A stretch of 15,942 nt of DNA from Prolixibacteraceae bacterium (GCA_023228025.1 JALOCD010000102.1:1-15942); one strand, 5' to 3'. Positions 1-7,528 are shown, counted from the stretch's first letter. Made by a program: numbers and translations. The notes: generated by a model from the sequence alone, not told the origin.

Positions 1-2
1 AA

Positions 3-119
3 TGGAACAAATTAACACAAGAAAAAAAGCTATCCCAATTTGTAGAATGTCAAAGAACTTTTGTGCAAGAATCAGATTTTGATAGTTTTTTGAAGATTCC
101 TCTGTATATTTATCACTGA
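3..119 (+). CDS. 3' end of an unidentified gene (partial)
   Basis: The frame starting at base 3 is open from the window edge to a TGA at 117-119. It would encode about 38 residues ending in FLKIPLYIYH. The mix of acidic, basic and aromatic residues (FVQESDFDSF) looks protein-like, and the start would lie upstream of the window. The next ORF begins 13 bases later in another frame, so this may be the first half of a gene broken by a frameshift or the end of a separate gene. No family is recognised. Confidence 0.35.
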   Translation, partial: WNKLTQEKKLSQFVECQRTFVQESDFDSFLKIPLYIYH

Positions 120-132
120 ATAGTTACCATAT

Positions 133-417
133 TTGCAAATCAAAGATGAAATAAATAGAAAATATTATGTTTCCGATAAAGATTTTGAAGACTATCATTT
201 CCCGTTTAAGCAAAATGATGGTTATACTGAATCAGCAATTTCATTAGGAAAAGCTATTTTTTCGTGTTATTGGACTTTTGGTGATTCAGAAGTTTTGGCA
301 GATTATATTTCAGTCAAAATAAATGAATATTTTGACGTAGCAATCGCATACGAAAATGGTCCATTAATGGCTTTATTCGTTCAAAATCAAGAAGAAAAAG
401 ACAGTCTTGATTATTAA
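133..417 (+). CDS. Hypothetical small acidic protein, unknown function
   Basis: This 94-residue open frame can only start at TTG (133). There is no in-frame ATG until codon 79 and no ribosome-binding sequence. The frame is open back to a TAG at 121-123. The product is acidic and rich in Tyr and Phe, with no membrane segment or signal peptide; a central stretch (YTESAISLGKAIFSCYWTF) could form an amphipathic helix. TTG starts are uncommon in Bacteroidetes, so the true start may have been lost and this may be the distal half of a broken gene whose proximal half is the frame ending at 119. It precedes the large helicase by 90 bases on the same strand. It could be a small accessory or immunity-type protein, but nothing in it supports a definite function. 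Confidence 0.4.
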   Translation: MQIKDEINRKYYVSDKDFEDYHFPFKQNDGYTESAISLGKAIFSCYWTFGDSEVLADYISVKINEYFDVAIAYENGPLMALFVQNQEEKDSLDY

Positions 418-422
418 ATCGG

Positions 423-430
423 TATATTTG
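423..430 (+). promoter_or_regulatory. Possible -7 promoter element before the helicase gene
   Basis: TATATTTG fits the Bacteroidetes -7 consensus TAnnTTTG and lies 77 bases upstream of the helicase ATG. The nearest upstream TTG (407-409) leaves only 13 bases between the two elements, which is short for the usual -33 box. It is therefore a weak candidate. Confidence 0.2.
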
Positions 431-470
431 GTTTTGCCCAAAACACAAATCGAAACTTTGCAAAACCGAA
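427..470. repeat. Inverted repeat in the helicase leader
   Basis: Arms tttggttttgc (427-437) and gcaaaaccgaa (460-470) are inverted copies matching at 10 of 11 positions, including a perfect 8-base core ggttttgc/gcaaaacc. They are separated by 22 bases. The hairpin lies between the stop of the small ORF and the helicase start. It could be a weak terminator without a T-run, a leader structure, or a dispersed genomic repeat. Nothing in the sequence decides between these. Confidence 0.4.
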
Positions 471-507
471 CGAACTAAATTAACCCATTCCACACAACCT
501 GACTGAT

Positions 508-3500
508 ATGGAATTAACCGAAAGACTTTTAACCGAGCTACAAAAACGGATGAAAATTGGGAATCGCAGGGGCGTTCATCTCAATGCTATTCCTTCAAAT
601 TCGAGATATAAGTTTGATCTAAACAGACTTGCGCATATTGACAAAAATCTTCCCGACAATTTCATTACGGCATTACTGACAGAACAACCTTTGAAATTCA
701 GAATTAGCTGGAAAGACAATGTACCCGATTTGTACACACTTTTAGAAGAAGACCAAACTCAGTTGGTAAGGATTACAAAATCTTTCGAAAATTTAATCAA
801 CCAAACAGAAGCAATTGAATCGGAAAAAGGGATTAACACTTTTGGCTTTGGTTTCCCTATTTTAGCAAGAAGAGACAGAACAGACAATAAATTAATCGTT
901 GCTCCAATTCTCATTTGGTCATTGAGGATTAAGAGAACAAAGGAATTTAACACTTGGGAAATACTCCGGAATGAAGAAGATCCAATTTATTTGAATGAGG
1001 TTTTAATTAACCATTTACAAAGTGATTCTGATATTGAGATTGAGCAGGTTCCAAGTGAAATGCTTGACGATGGGATAATTGACAAAAGAGAACTTATTGA
1101 AATATGCACTAATCTAATCAGAGCAATTAATACGTCTACTCCGGATGATTTAGAAGAAATACTCAAAAAGAAACTCGAAAAGGTTTCATCAATTGGAGAT
1201 AAATCACATTTCGAAAAACTTCCCTTAAATTCTTCAAATTCAACGATCGATTTTTGTGGGCTATTCTCAATTTTTGAAGTTCAAAAACAAAATATCATCA
1301 ATGATTACGATCATCTTAAAGGGTTAAAAAGCTTATCGTTAAACTTGTCTGACATGGAAGGTCATTCTTTCCAATCAATTTCATCAGTTGAAACAGACCC
1401 TTCCCAACAAAGTATTTTACATTCGTTAGAATCAAAAAGGAACATTCTCATTCAAGGCCCACCAGGGACAGGGAAAAGCCAAACGCTTTCGGCAATACTA
1501 ATTAATGCATTAGAGAATCACAGGAGAACAATTGTTGTTTGTGAGAAACGGACGGCTTTGGAAGTATTGCACAACGCTTTAGTTGAAAAAGGGCTCAATT
1601 ATCATTGTGTACTTTTACGGGACATCGTTAAAGACAGAAAATTAGTAGTTGATTCTGTCCGAAATAGAGTTGATACCTCTTCTTACAAACGATACCGATA
1701 TACCTATTCAAAAGAATCACTTGATAACCTTATCCAAAAAGTGAAAAGCCTGATCGAGTCTATCAATGGCAAGCATAAAAAACTCGATGAAAAATTACTA
1801 GGTCAAAAATCATGGTCTGATATTGTTGGAAACCTCCTATCTGAATTAAAAGGAATAAGCGAAGTTCATACTTTAAACATTGACAAATCGCAATTCAAGT
1901 ACACATTACAGGAGTTAAACGAATTAATAGCATTAGTGGAAAAGGGGTACATTCTTTTTTCCGAGTATGATTCAATAAAATCAAAAGAATTTCTCAATTC
2001 TGCCAATTTACAAGGCGAAAATCCATATAAGCTTGAAAATCAAATTATAGAAAAATTTAAGGAGTATGAAAGTGGTTGCTGTCAAATAAAGGAACTAAGG
2101 GAAAACAGTAAGTGGTGGCAAAAAATATGGTATCCTGAACTGCACAGGGAAATAAAAACTCTGAAAGAGAAAATTAATGTTGATAACTGGTCATGTAGAA
2201 AAATTGATTCAAGGAAAGCTCAATCATTCCTTTTGGAAGTCAACGAATTAATAGATGATTCGAAGGAATATTTTAAAATAAATGATACGTTTTTTACAGA
2301 ATTCAACTGGTTTCAATATTACAATATTCTTTCAGGTAAAGCCAAAAACGTTGTTGATGAATTAAAAGGGAAACCTAATTGGAGAAGAACTTTTTTAATT
2401 CATTATTTAAATTCAATGCTGGTAAATTCTGCAAATGTGGAATTACCAACCAGTGATAATGAACTAATTGAGCTTAATGGAGCATTGTGTGGGATAGAAA
2501 AAGAGCAATTGAAGTTTATCCGTGAATTTTGGTTCTCCAAACAAATTGATAAAACCAGAGAATTTGAACAGCGCAATTCTAATCTTTCGGTTGAAAATCT
2601 ATACAATAAACGCAGTAGTAGCAAATATAAAAGGCTTTCATTAAGGCAAATAGTCCAGTATGATCCTGTTTTATTCACTACATTTTTCCCCATAATTCTG
2701 ACTTCACCTGATGTATGTTGTAATCTATTCAAGGGTATGAATGGATTTTTTGACATTGTAATGTTTGATGAAGCCAGTCAGCTTCGACTTGAAGATAACT
2801 TACCGGCGGTACTCAAGGGAAAACAAGTCATTATTGCCGGGGATGAACATCAGATGCCACCGTCCAACTATTTTAGTAAAGTTTTTGACGGGACTTTTGA
2901 AGATGAAGACGATATTGACGAAGAAGATGAAATAATTGTGGATAAGGATAACTTATTACTTTCTTGTGAATCTTTATTGGATTTTGGCTCAGAATTAAAC
3001 TTTGAAAAAAATCATCTGGATTTTCACTACCGTTCAAGACATCCGTACCTAATTGATTTTTCAAATTACGCTTTCTACAATCAGCGATTAAAACCACTCC
3101 CAAACGATTTTGAATATACACCGATCAAGTATATCCAAGTTAACGGAACTTTTTCAGACTATATAAATGATGCGGAAGCTGAAATGGTTTTATCAATTTT
3201 GGAAAAGAATATTAATCGACTACCTAACGGCAAATTCCCAACAATTGGAATTGCTACTTTTAATATTGCCCAGCGAAACCATATAAAAAGTAAGATTATT
3301 GAAAGGCAGAAGTTTACAAAATATGAAGAGTTTAATGCCAAGATCCAGGAATTGGAAAATAACGGCATGTTCATTAAAAACCTAGAAAACATTCAAGGTG
3401 ATGAAAGGGATGTGATTATTCTTTCAACGACTTATGGGCCAGGAAAGGAAGGGAAATTTGCTCAAAGATTTGGGCCAATTAATCATTCAAAAGGATATAA

Positions 3501-4479
3501 ACTATTAAATGTGATTATTTCCAGATCCAAGTACAAAATTTATGTTTGCTCTTCTGTACCGGAACAAGTATTTATGAATTTTAGGGAATTTTTAGTCACT
3601 GAAGGTTCAAACAATAAAAGAGCAGTCTTTTATGCATACCTAGCTTACAGCAAGGCAATAAGCGAAGGAAATAATGAAGCAAGATTAGCCATATTGAATG
3701 ATCTAAGTGAAAATTCCTCAAAGAATACAACTTTCAATCTGGATAGTTTTGGAGAATTGGAATCGCCTTTCGAAGAGGAAGTATATCAGCGTCTTGTTGA
3801 TGAATTGGGAAAAACAAATTTAATCCCACAATTAAAAGTTTCTGAATTTAGGATTGATATTGTGTATGACCCTAAGATAGTTGGTATTCCAAAAATTGCG
3901 ATCGAGTGTGATGGAGCTAAATACCATTCCAGCAGAGAAGCATACTTGTTTGATAGATACAGACAAAAAATTCTTGAAAGTCACGGTTTTGTATTTCATC
4001 GAATATGGAGTACAAATTGGTGGAGAAATCCGCAAAAAGAAACACAAAGACTTATTGAGTTCATAAAAAATATTGAATCAAAGAATGACTATGTGCTTAA
4101 AGACCATTCGAAAACATCAAATGCATTTACTGACGAAATTGAATTGGTTGAAAGCTATGTTGCTCAGGCAACTTTTTTAGATATTGATAAGGAAGTTTCA
4201 ACAATAAAGGCAATAGAGAAGAATCAAGTACAACAAACAAAACTATTTACAAACGAAATACGGCTTCACAGTAAAGTGAAGGTGAAATATATGAACAGCG
4301 GAAAAGACATTATAGTCCATGTTGTTGAGTCCACAAATAAGTATGAATTATCTAATGGGGTTCAAAAAATAAATATTAAATCCCCATTAGCGATATCCAT
4401 TCTTGGACATTCCGTCGGAGATATTGTTAAGGTTGGTAACCTTGATAACTTTGTAGAAATAGTTGAAGTAATAAACTAA
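508..4479 (+). CDS. Superfamily 1 helicase fused to a C-terminal Vsr/MTES_1575-like nuclease
   Basis: This 1323-residue protein is predicted to be a soluble ATP-dependent DNA or RNA helicase of the COG1112 (AAA_11/AAA_12) type carrying its own nuclease. Visible motifs in order are Walker A GPPGTGKS at 317-324, Walker B DEAS at 754-757, motif III GDEHQMPP at 778-785, HYRSRH at 840-845, IQGDERD at 962-968, and motif VI NVIISRSK at 1001-1008. About 430 residues with helical, charged stretches (roughly 400-620) separate motifs I and II. An acidic run (EDEDDIDEEDE) follows motif III. Residues about 1085-1190 form a PD-(D/E)XK fold of the REase_MTES_1575/Vsr type: E1089, D1117 in FRIDIV, and IECDGAKYH at 1132-1140, then RYRQKILESHGF and RIWSTNWW. 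The N-terminal 300 residues resemble the extension seen in DUF4011-type helicases, but that match is weak. A last segment (about 1250-1323) looks like a small beta domain. The ATG at 508 has no Shine-Dalgarno sequence. Large helicase-Vsr fusions are known from anti-phage defence loci, and the A+T-rich, toxin-antitoxin-containing setting fits that. A defence role is inference; the enzymatic domains are firm. Confidence 0.88.
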   Translation: MELTERLLTELQKRMKIGNRRGVHLNAIPSNSRYKFDLNRLAHIDKNLPDNFITALLTEQPLKFRISWKDNVPDLYTLLEEDQTQLVRITKSFENLINQTEAIESEKGINTFGFGFPILARRDRTDNKLIVAPILIWSLRIKRTKEFNTWEILRNEEDPIYLNEVLINHLQSDSDIEIEQVPSEMLDDGIIDKRELIEICTNLIRAINTSTPDDLEEILKKKLEKVSSIGDKSHFEKLPLNSSNSTIDFCGLFSIFEVQKQNIINDYDHLKGLKSLSLNLSDMEGHSFQSISSVETDPSQQSILHSLESKRNILIQGPPGTGKSQTLSAILINALENHRRTIVVCEKRTALEVLHNALVEKGLNYHCVLLRDIVKDRKLVVDSVRNRVDTSSYKRYRYTYSKESLDNLIQKVKSLIESINGKHKKLDEKLLGQKSWSDIVGNLLSELKGISEVHTLNIDKSQFKYTLQELNELIALVEKGYILFSEYDSIKSKEFLNSANLQGENPYKLENQIIEKFKEYESGCCQIKELRENSKWWQKIWYPELHREIKTLKEKINVDNWSCRKIDSRKAQSFLLEVNELIDDSKEYFKINDTFFTEFNWFQYYNILSGKAKNVVDELKGKPNWRRTFLIHYLNSMLVNSANVELPTSDNELIELNGALCGIEKEQLKFIREFWFSKQIDKTREFEQRNSNLSVENLYNKRSSSKYKRLSLRQIVQYDPVLFTTFFPIILTSPDVCCNLFKGMNGFFDIVMFDEASQLRLEDNLPAVLKGKQVIIAGDEHQMPPSNYFSKVFDGTFEDEDDIDEEDEIIVDKDNLLLSCESLLDFGSELNFEKNHLDFHYRSRHPYLIDFSNYAFYNQRLKPLPNDFEYTPIKYIQVNGTFSDYINDAEAEMVLSILEKNINRLPNGKFPTIGIATFNIAQRNHIKSKIIERQKFTKYEEFNAKIQELENNGMFIKNLENIQGDERDVIILSTTYGPGKEGKFAQRFGPINHSKGYKLLNVIISRSKYKIYVCSSVPEQVFMNFREFLVTEGSNNKRAVFYAYLAYSKAISEGNNEARLAILNDLSENSSKNTTFNLDSFGELESPFEEEVYQRLVDELGKTNLIPQLKVSEFRIDIVYDPKIVGIPKIAIECDGAKYHSSREAYLFDRYRQKILESHGFVFHRIWSTNWWRNPQKETQRLIEFIKNIESKNDYVLKDHSKTSNAFTDEIELVESYVAQATFLDIDKEVSTIKAIEKNQVQQTKLFTNEIRLHSKVKVKYMNSGKDIIVHVVESTNKYELSNGVQKINIKSPLAISILGHSVGDIVKVGNLDNFVEIVEVIN

Positions 4480-4506
4480 AGCAGTATTGGACAAATTACC
4501 TCGCTG

Positions 4507-4527
4507 GCGCGGAGTTGCAATCCGCGC
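4507..4527. repeat. REP-like GC hairpin after the helicase gene
   Basis: A perfect 7-bp stem, gcgcgga/tccgcgc, encloses a 7-base loop (gttgcaa), starting 27 bases after the helicase stop. It is strikingly GC-rich in an A+T-rich region. Short hairpins of this kind, repeated around genomes, are typical of REP elements mobilised by IS200-like RAYT transposases. No T-run follows, so a role as an intrinsic terminator is not supported, though it could protect the 3' end of the message. Confidence 0.5.
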
Positions 4528-4627
4528 TCGTACAATTGCCCCCCAAGACTACATTTGCTTAACAGTAATACACTGAGAATAAGACGAAAATAGAAATTAC
4601 ACAATCTACTTTAAACTCTCTATTTAC

Positions 4628-4837
4628 TGCTTCCAAATGCTTGCCTAACATCCGGCAACTGCTACTGAAGGCTTTCAACGGTCACCTTACGCTCCGGAAT
4701 TGCTAACTTATTGTTTCCAAACCCATATATAACACCCGGCAACGGTTTCTGAAGGCTTCCGGGTCATTACTCAATGCTTCCCAGCCGTTACTTAGGGTTT
4801 CCCAACGGTTACTAAGTGCTTCCGATGGTGGCCGCTT
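4628..4837. repeat. Array of ten degenerate 21-bp tandem repeats
   Basis: Ten consecutive 21-base units are in perfect register. Most begin with a variant of tgcttcc or ggcttcc, and many end with a variant of ggttactaa. Units 7-9 (4754-4816) are the best preserved. Units 1, 2 and 3 resemble units 5, 6 and 7, suggesting an older 84-base higher-order repeat. On the minus strand one frame reads as heptads LSNRWET, LSNGWEA, LSNDPEA, FRNRCRV and so on, but it hits stops in units 4 and 3. No gene is seen in the 448-base gap between 4480 and 4927. It holds this array, the GC hairpin and the candidate promoter of the next gene. Confidence 0.75.
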
Positions 4838-4880
4838 TTCTCTTGAACTCAAGATGAAACAGTATAACCTGGCAGAAAAA

Positions 4881-4911
4881 TTGCAATTTTAATCAATTTC
4901 GTGTACTTTTA
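4881..4911 (+). promoter_or_regulatory. Candidate promoter of the PIN-system antitoxin gene
   Basis: A TTG at 4881-4883 (-33 type) is followed after 20 bases by TACTTTTA at 4904-4911, which matches seven of eight positions of an extended TAnnTTTG -7 box. Transcription would start just before the ATG at 4928, leaving a very short leader. Type II antitoxin genes are usually the first gene of an autoregulated pair, which fits the position. Confidence 0.35.
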
Positions 4912-4927
4912 ATTTAAAATTCCTGAT

Positions 4928-5131
4928 ATGATAGTTGAAAGGACAAGTAGTCAAATTGTAATAAAGGTTTCGCCACGGATTGATGCTTTGGGTTTTCAGC
5001 GAATTTTGGATTATCTTGATTACTTGGAGATAACATCAAAAAGCAAAGCGACACAAGATGATGCGGATAAACTTGCGGATGAACTTAATGAAAATTGGTG
5101 GACTAAAAATCGTAACAGATTCATAAAGTGA
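4928..5131 (+). CDS. Antitoxin of a PIN-domain toxin-antitoxin pair (now orphan)
   Basis: This 67-residue protein begins with a short beta-like stretch (MIVERTSSQIVIKVSP), followed by a helix (FQRILDYLDYLEITSKSKATQ) and a helical acidic tail ending in ELNENWWTKNRNRFIK. This layout is typical of the small antitoxins encoded directly upstream of Bacteroidetes PIN-domain RNases. Assignment rests mainly on the next gene: the TGA at 5129-5131 overlaps a GTG at 5128 that opens a PIN-toxin reading frame. Such antitoxins bind and block the toxin through the C-terminal part and often repress their own promoter. The frame is intact from ATG to stop, although the toxin it would neutralise is destroyed, so the protein is either a relic or works against another toxin copy. 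The family name is inferred from context rather than a diagnostic motif. Confidence 0.6.
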   Translation: MIVERTSSQIVIKVSPRIDALGFQRILDYLDYLEITSKSKATQDDADKLADELNENWWTKNRNRFIK

Positions 5132-5317
5132 GGATTATTGTTGATACCAATATAGCCTTATATTGCATTTACACTATTTTTTAAATGTAAGATTTGGTCT
5201 GGTGATAAGGCACTTAGAAAAGGATTAGAAAATAAGGGATTTAAAAATGTGCTTTCTCCTGAGGAGCTATTTGATTACAGGGAAAAGAAACGAAAACGTG
5301 TTTCAAGCAGACAATAG
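5128..5317 (+). pseudogene. PIN-domain toxin with its middle deleted
   Basis: The frame opening at GTG 5128 reads RIIVDTNIALY, the conserved first strand of a PIN ribonuclease with its first catalytic Asp, and then stops at TAA 5182-5184. From 5189, in another frame, the sequence reads KIWSGDKALRKGLENKGF and continues about 25 residues to a TAG at 5315-5317. This is the C-terminal end of the same family, including the Asp of the (W/L)(S/T)GDKxL motif. About 90-100 residues with the central acidic residues are missing, so both a deletion and a frame change separate the remnants. A nuclease cannot be made. The overlap of the antitoxin TGA with the toxin GTG shows that the two were once translationally coupled. 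Confidence 0.8.
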
Positions 5318-5396
5318 AGCTTCTCTGCTCCCTTGACAGAATCCGCCTGTCTCAATATTCTGGGCTTGTAATATCTAATTTCTCCATAAATTAAGA

Positions 5397-5404
5397 TAAT
5401 TTTG
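5397..5404 (+). promoter_or_regulatory. Possible -7 promoter element for the DUF486 gene
   Basis: TAATTTTG is a perfect match to the TAnnTTTG -7 consensus and lies 25 bases before the ATG at 5430. The nearest clear TTG upstream (5366-5368) is 28 bases away, longer than usual, so only the -7 element is supported. Confidence 0.35.
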
Positions 5405-5429
5405 CGGTCAAAATTTTAGCACGCAAAGT

Positions 5430-5801
5430 ATGAAAAGTATCGCTTCCGTTGGATTACTGATCCTCTCCAACACCTTTATGACCTTTGCCTGGTACGGCCA
5501 TTTGAAATTCAAGGAGGTCAAATGGTTTGATGCCCTAGGACTATTTGCCATTGTGTTGATTAGCTGGGGTATCGCGTTTTTCGAATATTGTTTTCAGGTG
5601 CCTGCCAACCGAATTGGTTTTGACGGAAACGGCGGACCATTTTCGTTGGTTCAACTCAAAGTCATTCAGGAAGTTGTTTCACTGACCGTTTTTGTGGTAT
5701 TCACCTTACTTGTTTTCAAGAATGAAACGTTCAAAATCAACCACTTGATCGGGTTCGGGTTCTTGATTTTAGCTATCTATTTTATATTCAAACCGGAATA
5801 A
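5430..5801 (+). CDS. DUF486 / DMT-superfamily small membrane protein
   Basis: This 123-residue protein has four predicted membrane helices: about 4-22, 34-53, 76-97 and 103-120. Family features include the N-terminal SNTFMTFAWYGHLK segment, SWGIAFFEYCFQVPANRIG after helix 2, and QLKVIQEVVSL before helix 3. This pattern is characteristic of the DUF486 branch of the drug/metabolite transporter superfamily. Four-helix members of that superfamily act as dimers, but no substrate is established for DUF486 and none is implied here. The length is normal for the family. The gene stands alone, converges on nuoN across about 200 bases, and has base composition closer to the nuo genes than to the A+T-rich region on its left. 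The first ATG is used because a good -7 element lies just upstream of it. Confidence 0.85.
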   Translation: MKSIASVGLLILSNTFMTFAWYGHLKFKEVKWFDALGLFAIVLISWGIAFFEYCFQVPANRIGFDGNGGPFSLVQLKVIQEVVSLTVFVVFTLLVFKNETFKINHLIGFGFLILAIYFIFKPE

Positions 5802-5825
5802 AATAATGTGGAAATTGGAAAATGT

Positions 5826-5850
5826 GACCCTTCGACTTCGCTCAGGGACC
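5826..5850. repeat. Dispersed-type intergenic repeat between DUF486 gene and nuoN
   Basis: The stretch contains cccttcgacttcgctcaggg, whose ends (ccct/aggg) can pair. Sequences of this type are common intergenic repeats in Bacteroidetes and other bacteria, as far as I can recall. It lies between two convergent genes, where a bidirectional terminator would be expected, but no strong stem with a T-run is present. Confidence 0.4.
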
Positions 5851-5876
5851 GGTACTATTTTCTACATTTTTTTTGG

Positions 5877-5893
5877 GGGAATTTTGTTTTCCC
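5877..5893. other. Small hairpin in the convergent gap
   Basis: gggaa (5877-5881) pairs with ttccc (5889-5893) across a 7-base loop. A run of eight or more T precedes it on the plus strand. The orientation is therefore wrong for a plus-strand intrinsic terminator, and the minus-strand reading gives an A-run after the stem rather than a T-run. The stem is short and its role is uncertain. Confidence 0.25.
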
Positions 5894-5950
5894 AGTACCC
5901 CCTGTATATATTTTTAGTTTTCTCATCAGCAAATTAGCACATCATCATAT

Positions 5951-5993
5951 TCTCTCTGTGTAACTCTGTGCGCCTCCGTGCAACTCTGTGTAA
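5951..5993. repeat. 10-bp tandem repeat (CTCTGTG) downstream of nuoN
   Basis: Four 10-base units share ctctgtg or ctccgtg, each preceded by three variable bases (taa, cgc or caa). The array sits just beyond the nuoN stop. It resembles widely dispersed intergenic microrepeats and does not look coding. Confidence 0.6.
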
Positions 5994-6001
5994 CCAAAAA
6001 T

Positions 6002-7381
6002 TTACAGCAAATTAATAATCAATTTTGGCAGAAATCCCAGCACAATCATCAAAACTGTACAAAGAATGATGTTGAACTTAAAATTGATGCTCGATTCAAT
6101 TTTGTGCTGGGGTTCACCTTCAGCGAAATAGCTTGCCATGATTGGTTTAAAATAAAAATAGATACTGATCATGGAACCAATGATCGCTACCACCACCAGC
6201 CAGGTATAACCACCTTCTGCCGCCAGCGCAAAGAGATTGTATTTCGCCATAAAGCCTGCCAATGGTGGAATGCCGGCCAGCGACATCATGGCAATGGCCA
6301 TGGCAAAGGCCTCTACCGGATTATTCTTGGCCAATCCCCGGAAGGCAGGAATAAAAAAGGTCCCCCGCTCCTCCCTTATCAACATCAACACGGCAAAAGC
6401 GGTAATGGTGGCGATAACATAGGAGAGGACAAAAAAGAGCAAAATTCCGGCTGCCTTTGGCCCAAGGACGATCATTGCCATCAACAGGTATCCCGATTGC
6501 GCAACTCCCGAATAGGCAAACATACGCTTCAGGTTATCCTGGTAGACAGCGGAGAGGTTTCCAACGATAATCGTCGCGACAGATAAGACTGTCAAAGTTG
6601 CCACGAGTTCTGTGTGCAGCGAAATAAAAGCGATGGAGATCAGACGGTAAAAGGCAGCGACACTGGCCACTTTTCCGGCTGTGGTCATGAATGCCGTAAT
6701 AAGCGTTGGTGATCCGGTGTAGACATCGGGCGACCAAAAATGGAACGGAACCGCGGCAATTTTGAAAGACATTCCAATAAATATCAGCAACATACCTGCA
6801 ATGAACAACATAGGAACTGTTCCCTTGCAGGAGATAACGTAGGCATTGATGGCCTCAAGGTTAAAAGAGCCGGAAGCGCCATAAACCAGCGCAATACCAA
6901 AAAGCAGGAACCCTGTGGCAAATGATCCGGTCAGAAAGTACTTCATGGCAGCCTCGTTGGAGGCAATATCAAATTTTTTGCTGCCTGCCAATACATAAAA
7001 GGAGATTGACAACGTTTCTAGGCCTATGAAAAAGAGAATCAGGTTGCCGAAAGAGGCCATCACAATCCCGCCGATTAAGGCAAAAAGGATCAATGCATAA
7101 ATATCTTCCAATGGCCGCTCCACCCCTTTGTAATAGATATTGGCAAACATGAAGATCAATATGCCGATCAGGATCAAAATGGAGCTGAAGGCGATACTGA
7201 AATTATCAGCAATAAACATATCATTGAAATACCGAACGGAAGTGTTCCACTGACTGATATTCAATATCATGGTAATAATAAGACCAACAAAAAGCAGCGG
7301 CAGCAATACTTTTTTCATCTTTCGTACCCCGAAAAACATCACTAAAACTGCTAATATGGTAAGGGCGACAATTGCTTGCAT
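6002..7381 (-). CDS. nuoN: NADH-quinone oxidoreductase subunit N
   Basis: This 459-residue integral membrane protein is one of the three antiporter-like proton-pumping subunits of the complex I membrane arm. It has about 13-14 hydrophobic helices. Key residues are visible: E122 in FFIGLETLSISFYVLAG (the TM5 glutamate), K207 in GMSFKIAAVPFHFWSPDV, and K237 in TTAGKVASVAAF. These correspond to the conserved proton-channel Glu and Lys positions of NuoN. Length is near normal, though the first helix region is slightly short compared with some relatives. It is the last gene of the operon and is separated from nuoM by 147 bases that hold an 8-bp repeat array. The start at 7381 gives the only plausible N terminus. 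It would be cotranscribed with nuoG-M unless the repeat gap attenuates transcription. Confidence 0.95.
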   Translation of the reverse strand: MQAIVALTILAVLVMFFGVRKMKKVLLPLLFVGLIITMILNISQWNTSVRYFNDMFIADNFSIAFSSILILIGILIFMFANIYYKGVERPLEDIYALILFALIGGIVMASFGNLILFFIGLETLSISFYVLAGSKKFDIASNEAAMKYFLTGSFATGFLLFGIALVYGASGSFNLEAINAYVISCKGTVPMLFIAGMLLIFIGMSFKIAAVPFHFWSPDVYTGSPTLITAFMTTAGKVASVAAFYRLISIAFISLHTELVATLTVLSVATIIVGNLSAVYQDNLKRMFAYSGVAQSGYLLMAMIVLGPKAAGILLFFVLSYVIATITAFAVLMLIREERGTFFIPAFRGLAKNNPVEAFAMAIAMMSLAGIPPLAGFMAKYNLFALAAEGGYTWLVVVAIIGSMISIYFYFKPIMASYFAEGEPQHKIESSINFKFNIILCTVLMIVLGFLPKLIINLL

Positions 7382-7420
7382 GCTAAATATTTAGTTTTTT
7401 TATATCAGATATTCTCAGTT

Positions 7421-7520
7421 GTTTGAAATGTTTATATGGTTTATAATGTTTGAAATGTTTTTGGTATCCAGAAATTCCTTCATTTTCACATTTTCACATT
7501 TTCACATTTTCACATTTTCC
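7421..7520. repeat. Microrepeats in the nuoM-nuoN spacer
   Basis: Five 8-base units (cattttca four times, then cattttcc) occupy 7481-7520. A separate 13-base direct repeat, gtttgaaatgttt, occurs at 7421-7433 and 7448-7460. Together they fill most of the gap between two genes that usually lie close together. Slipped-strand changes in the 8-bp array would alter spacer length but no protein. Confidence 0.85.
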
Positions 7521-7528
7521 AATTATTT

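Noticed and set aside
430..467. Integron attC site
   Set aside because: The inverted repeat lacks recognisable RYYYAAC/GTTRRRY core sites, and no integrase or cassette array is visible.
2403..2756. 117-codon minus-strand open frame inside the helicase gene
   Set aside because: It is a shadow frame of the helicase coding region, which covers it completely with conserved domains on both sides.
4628..4837. CRISPR array
   Set aside because: Units are contiguous 21-base degenerate repeats with no unique spacers of constant length, and no cas genes are present.
5875..5893. Intrinsic terminator for DUF486 or nuoN
   Set aside because: The stem is only five pairs and the T-run is on the wrong side for both genes.
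5978..6586. 202-codon plus-strand open frame
   Set aside because: It lies antisense within nuoN; the translation is rich in His, Gln, Cys and Arg with no family-like pattern, whereas nuoN on the other strand is unmistakable.
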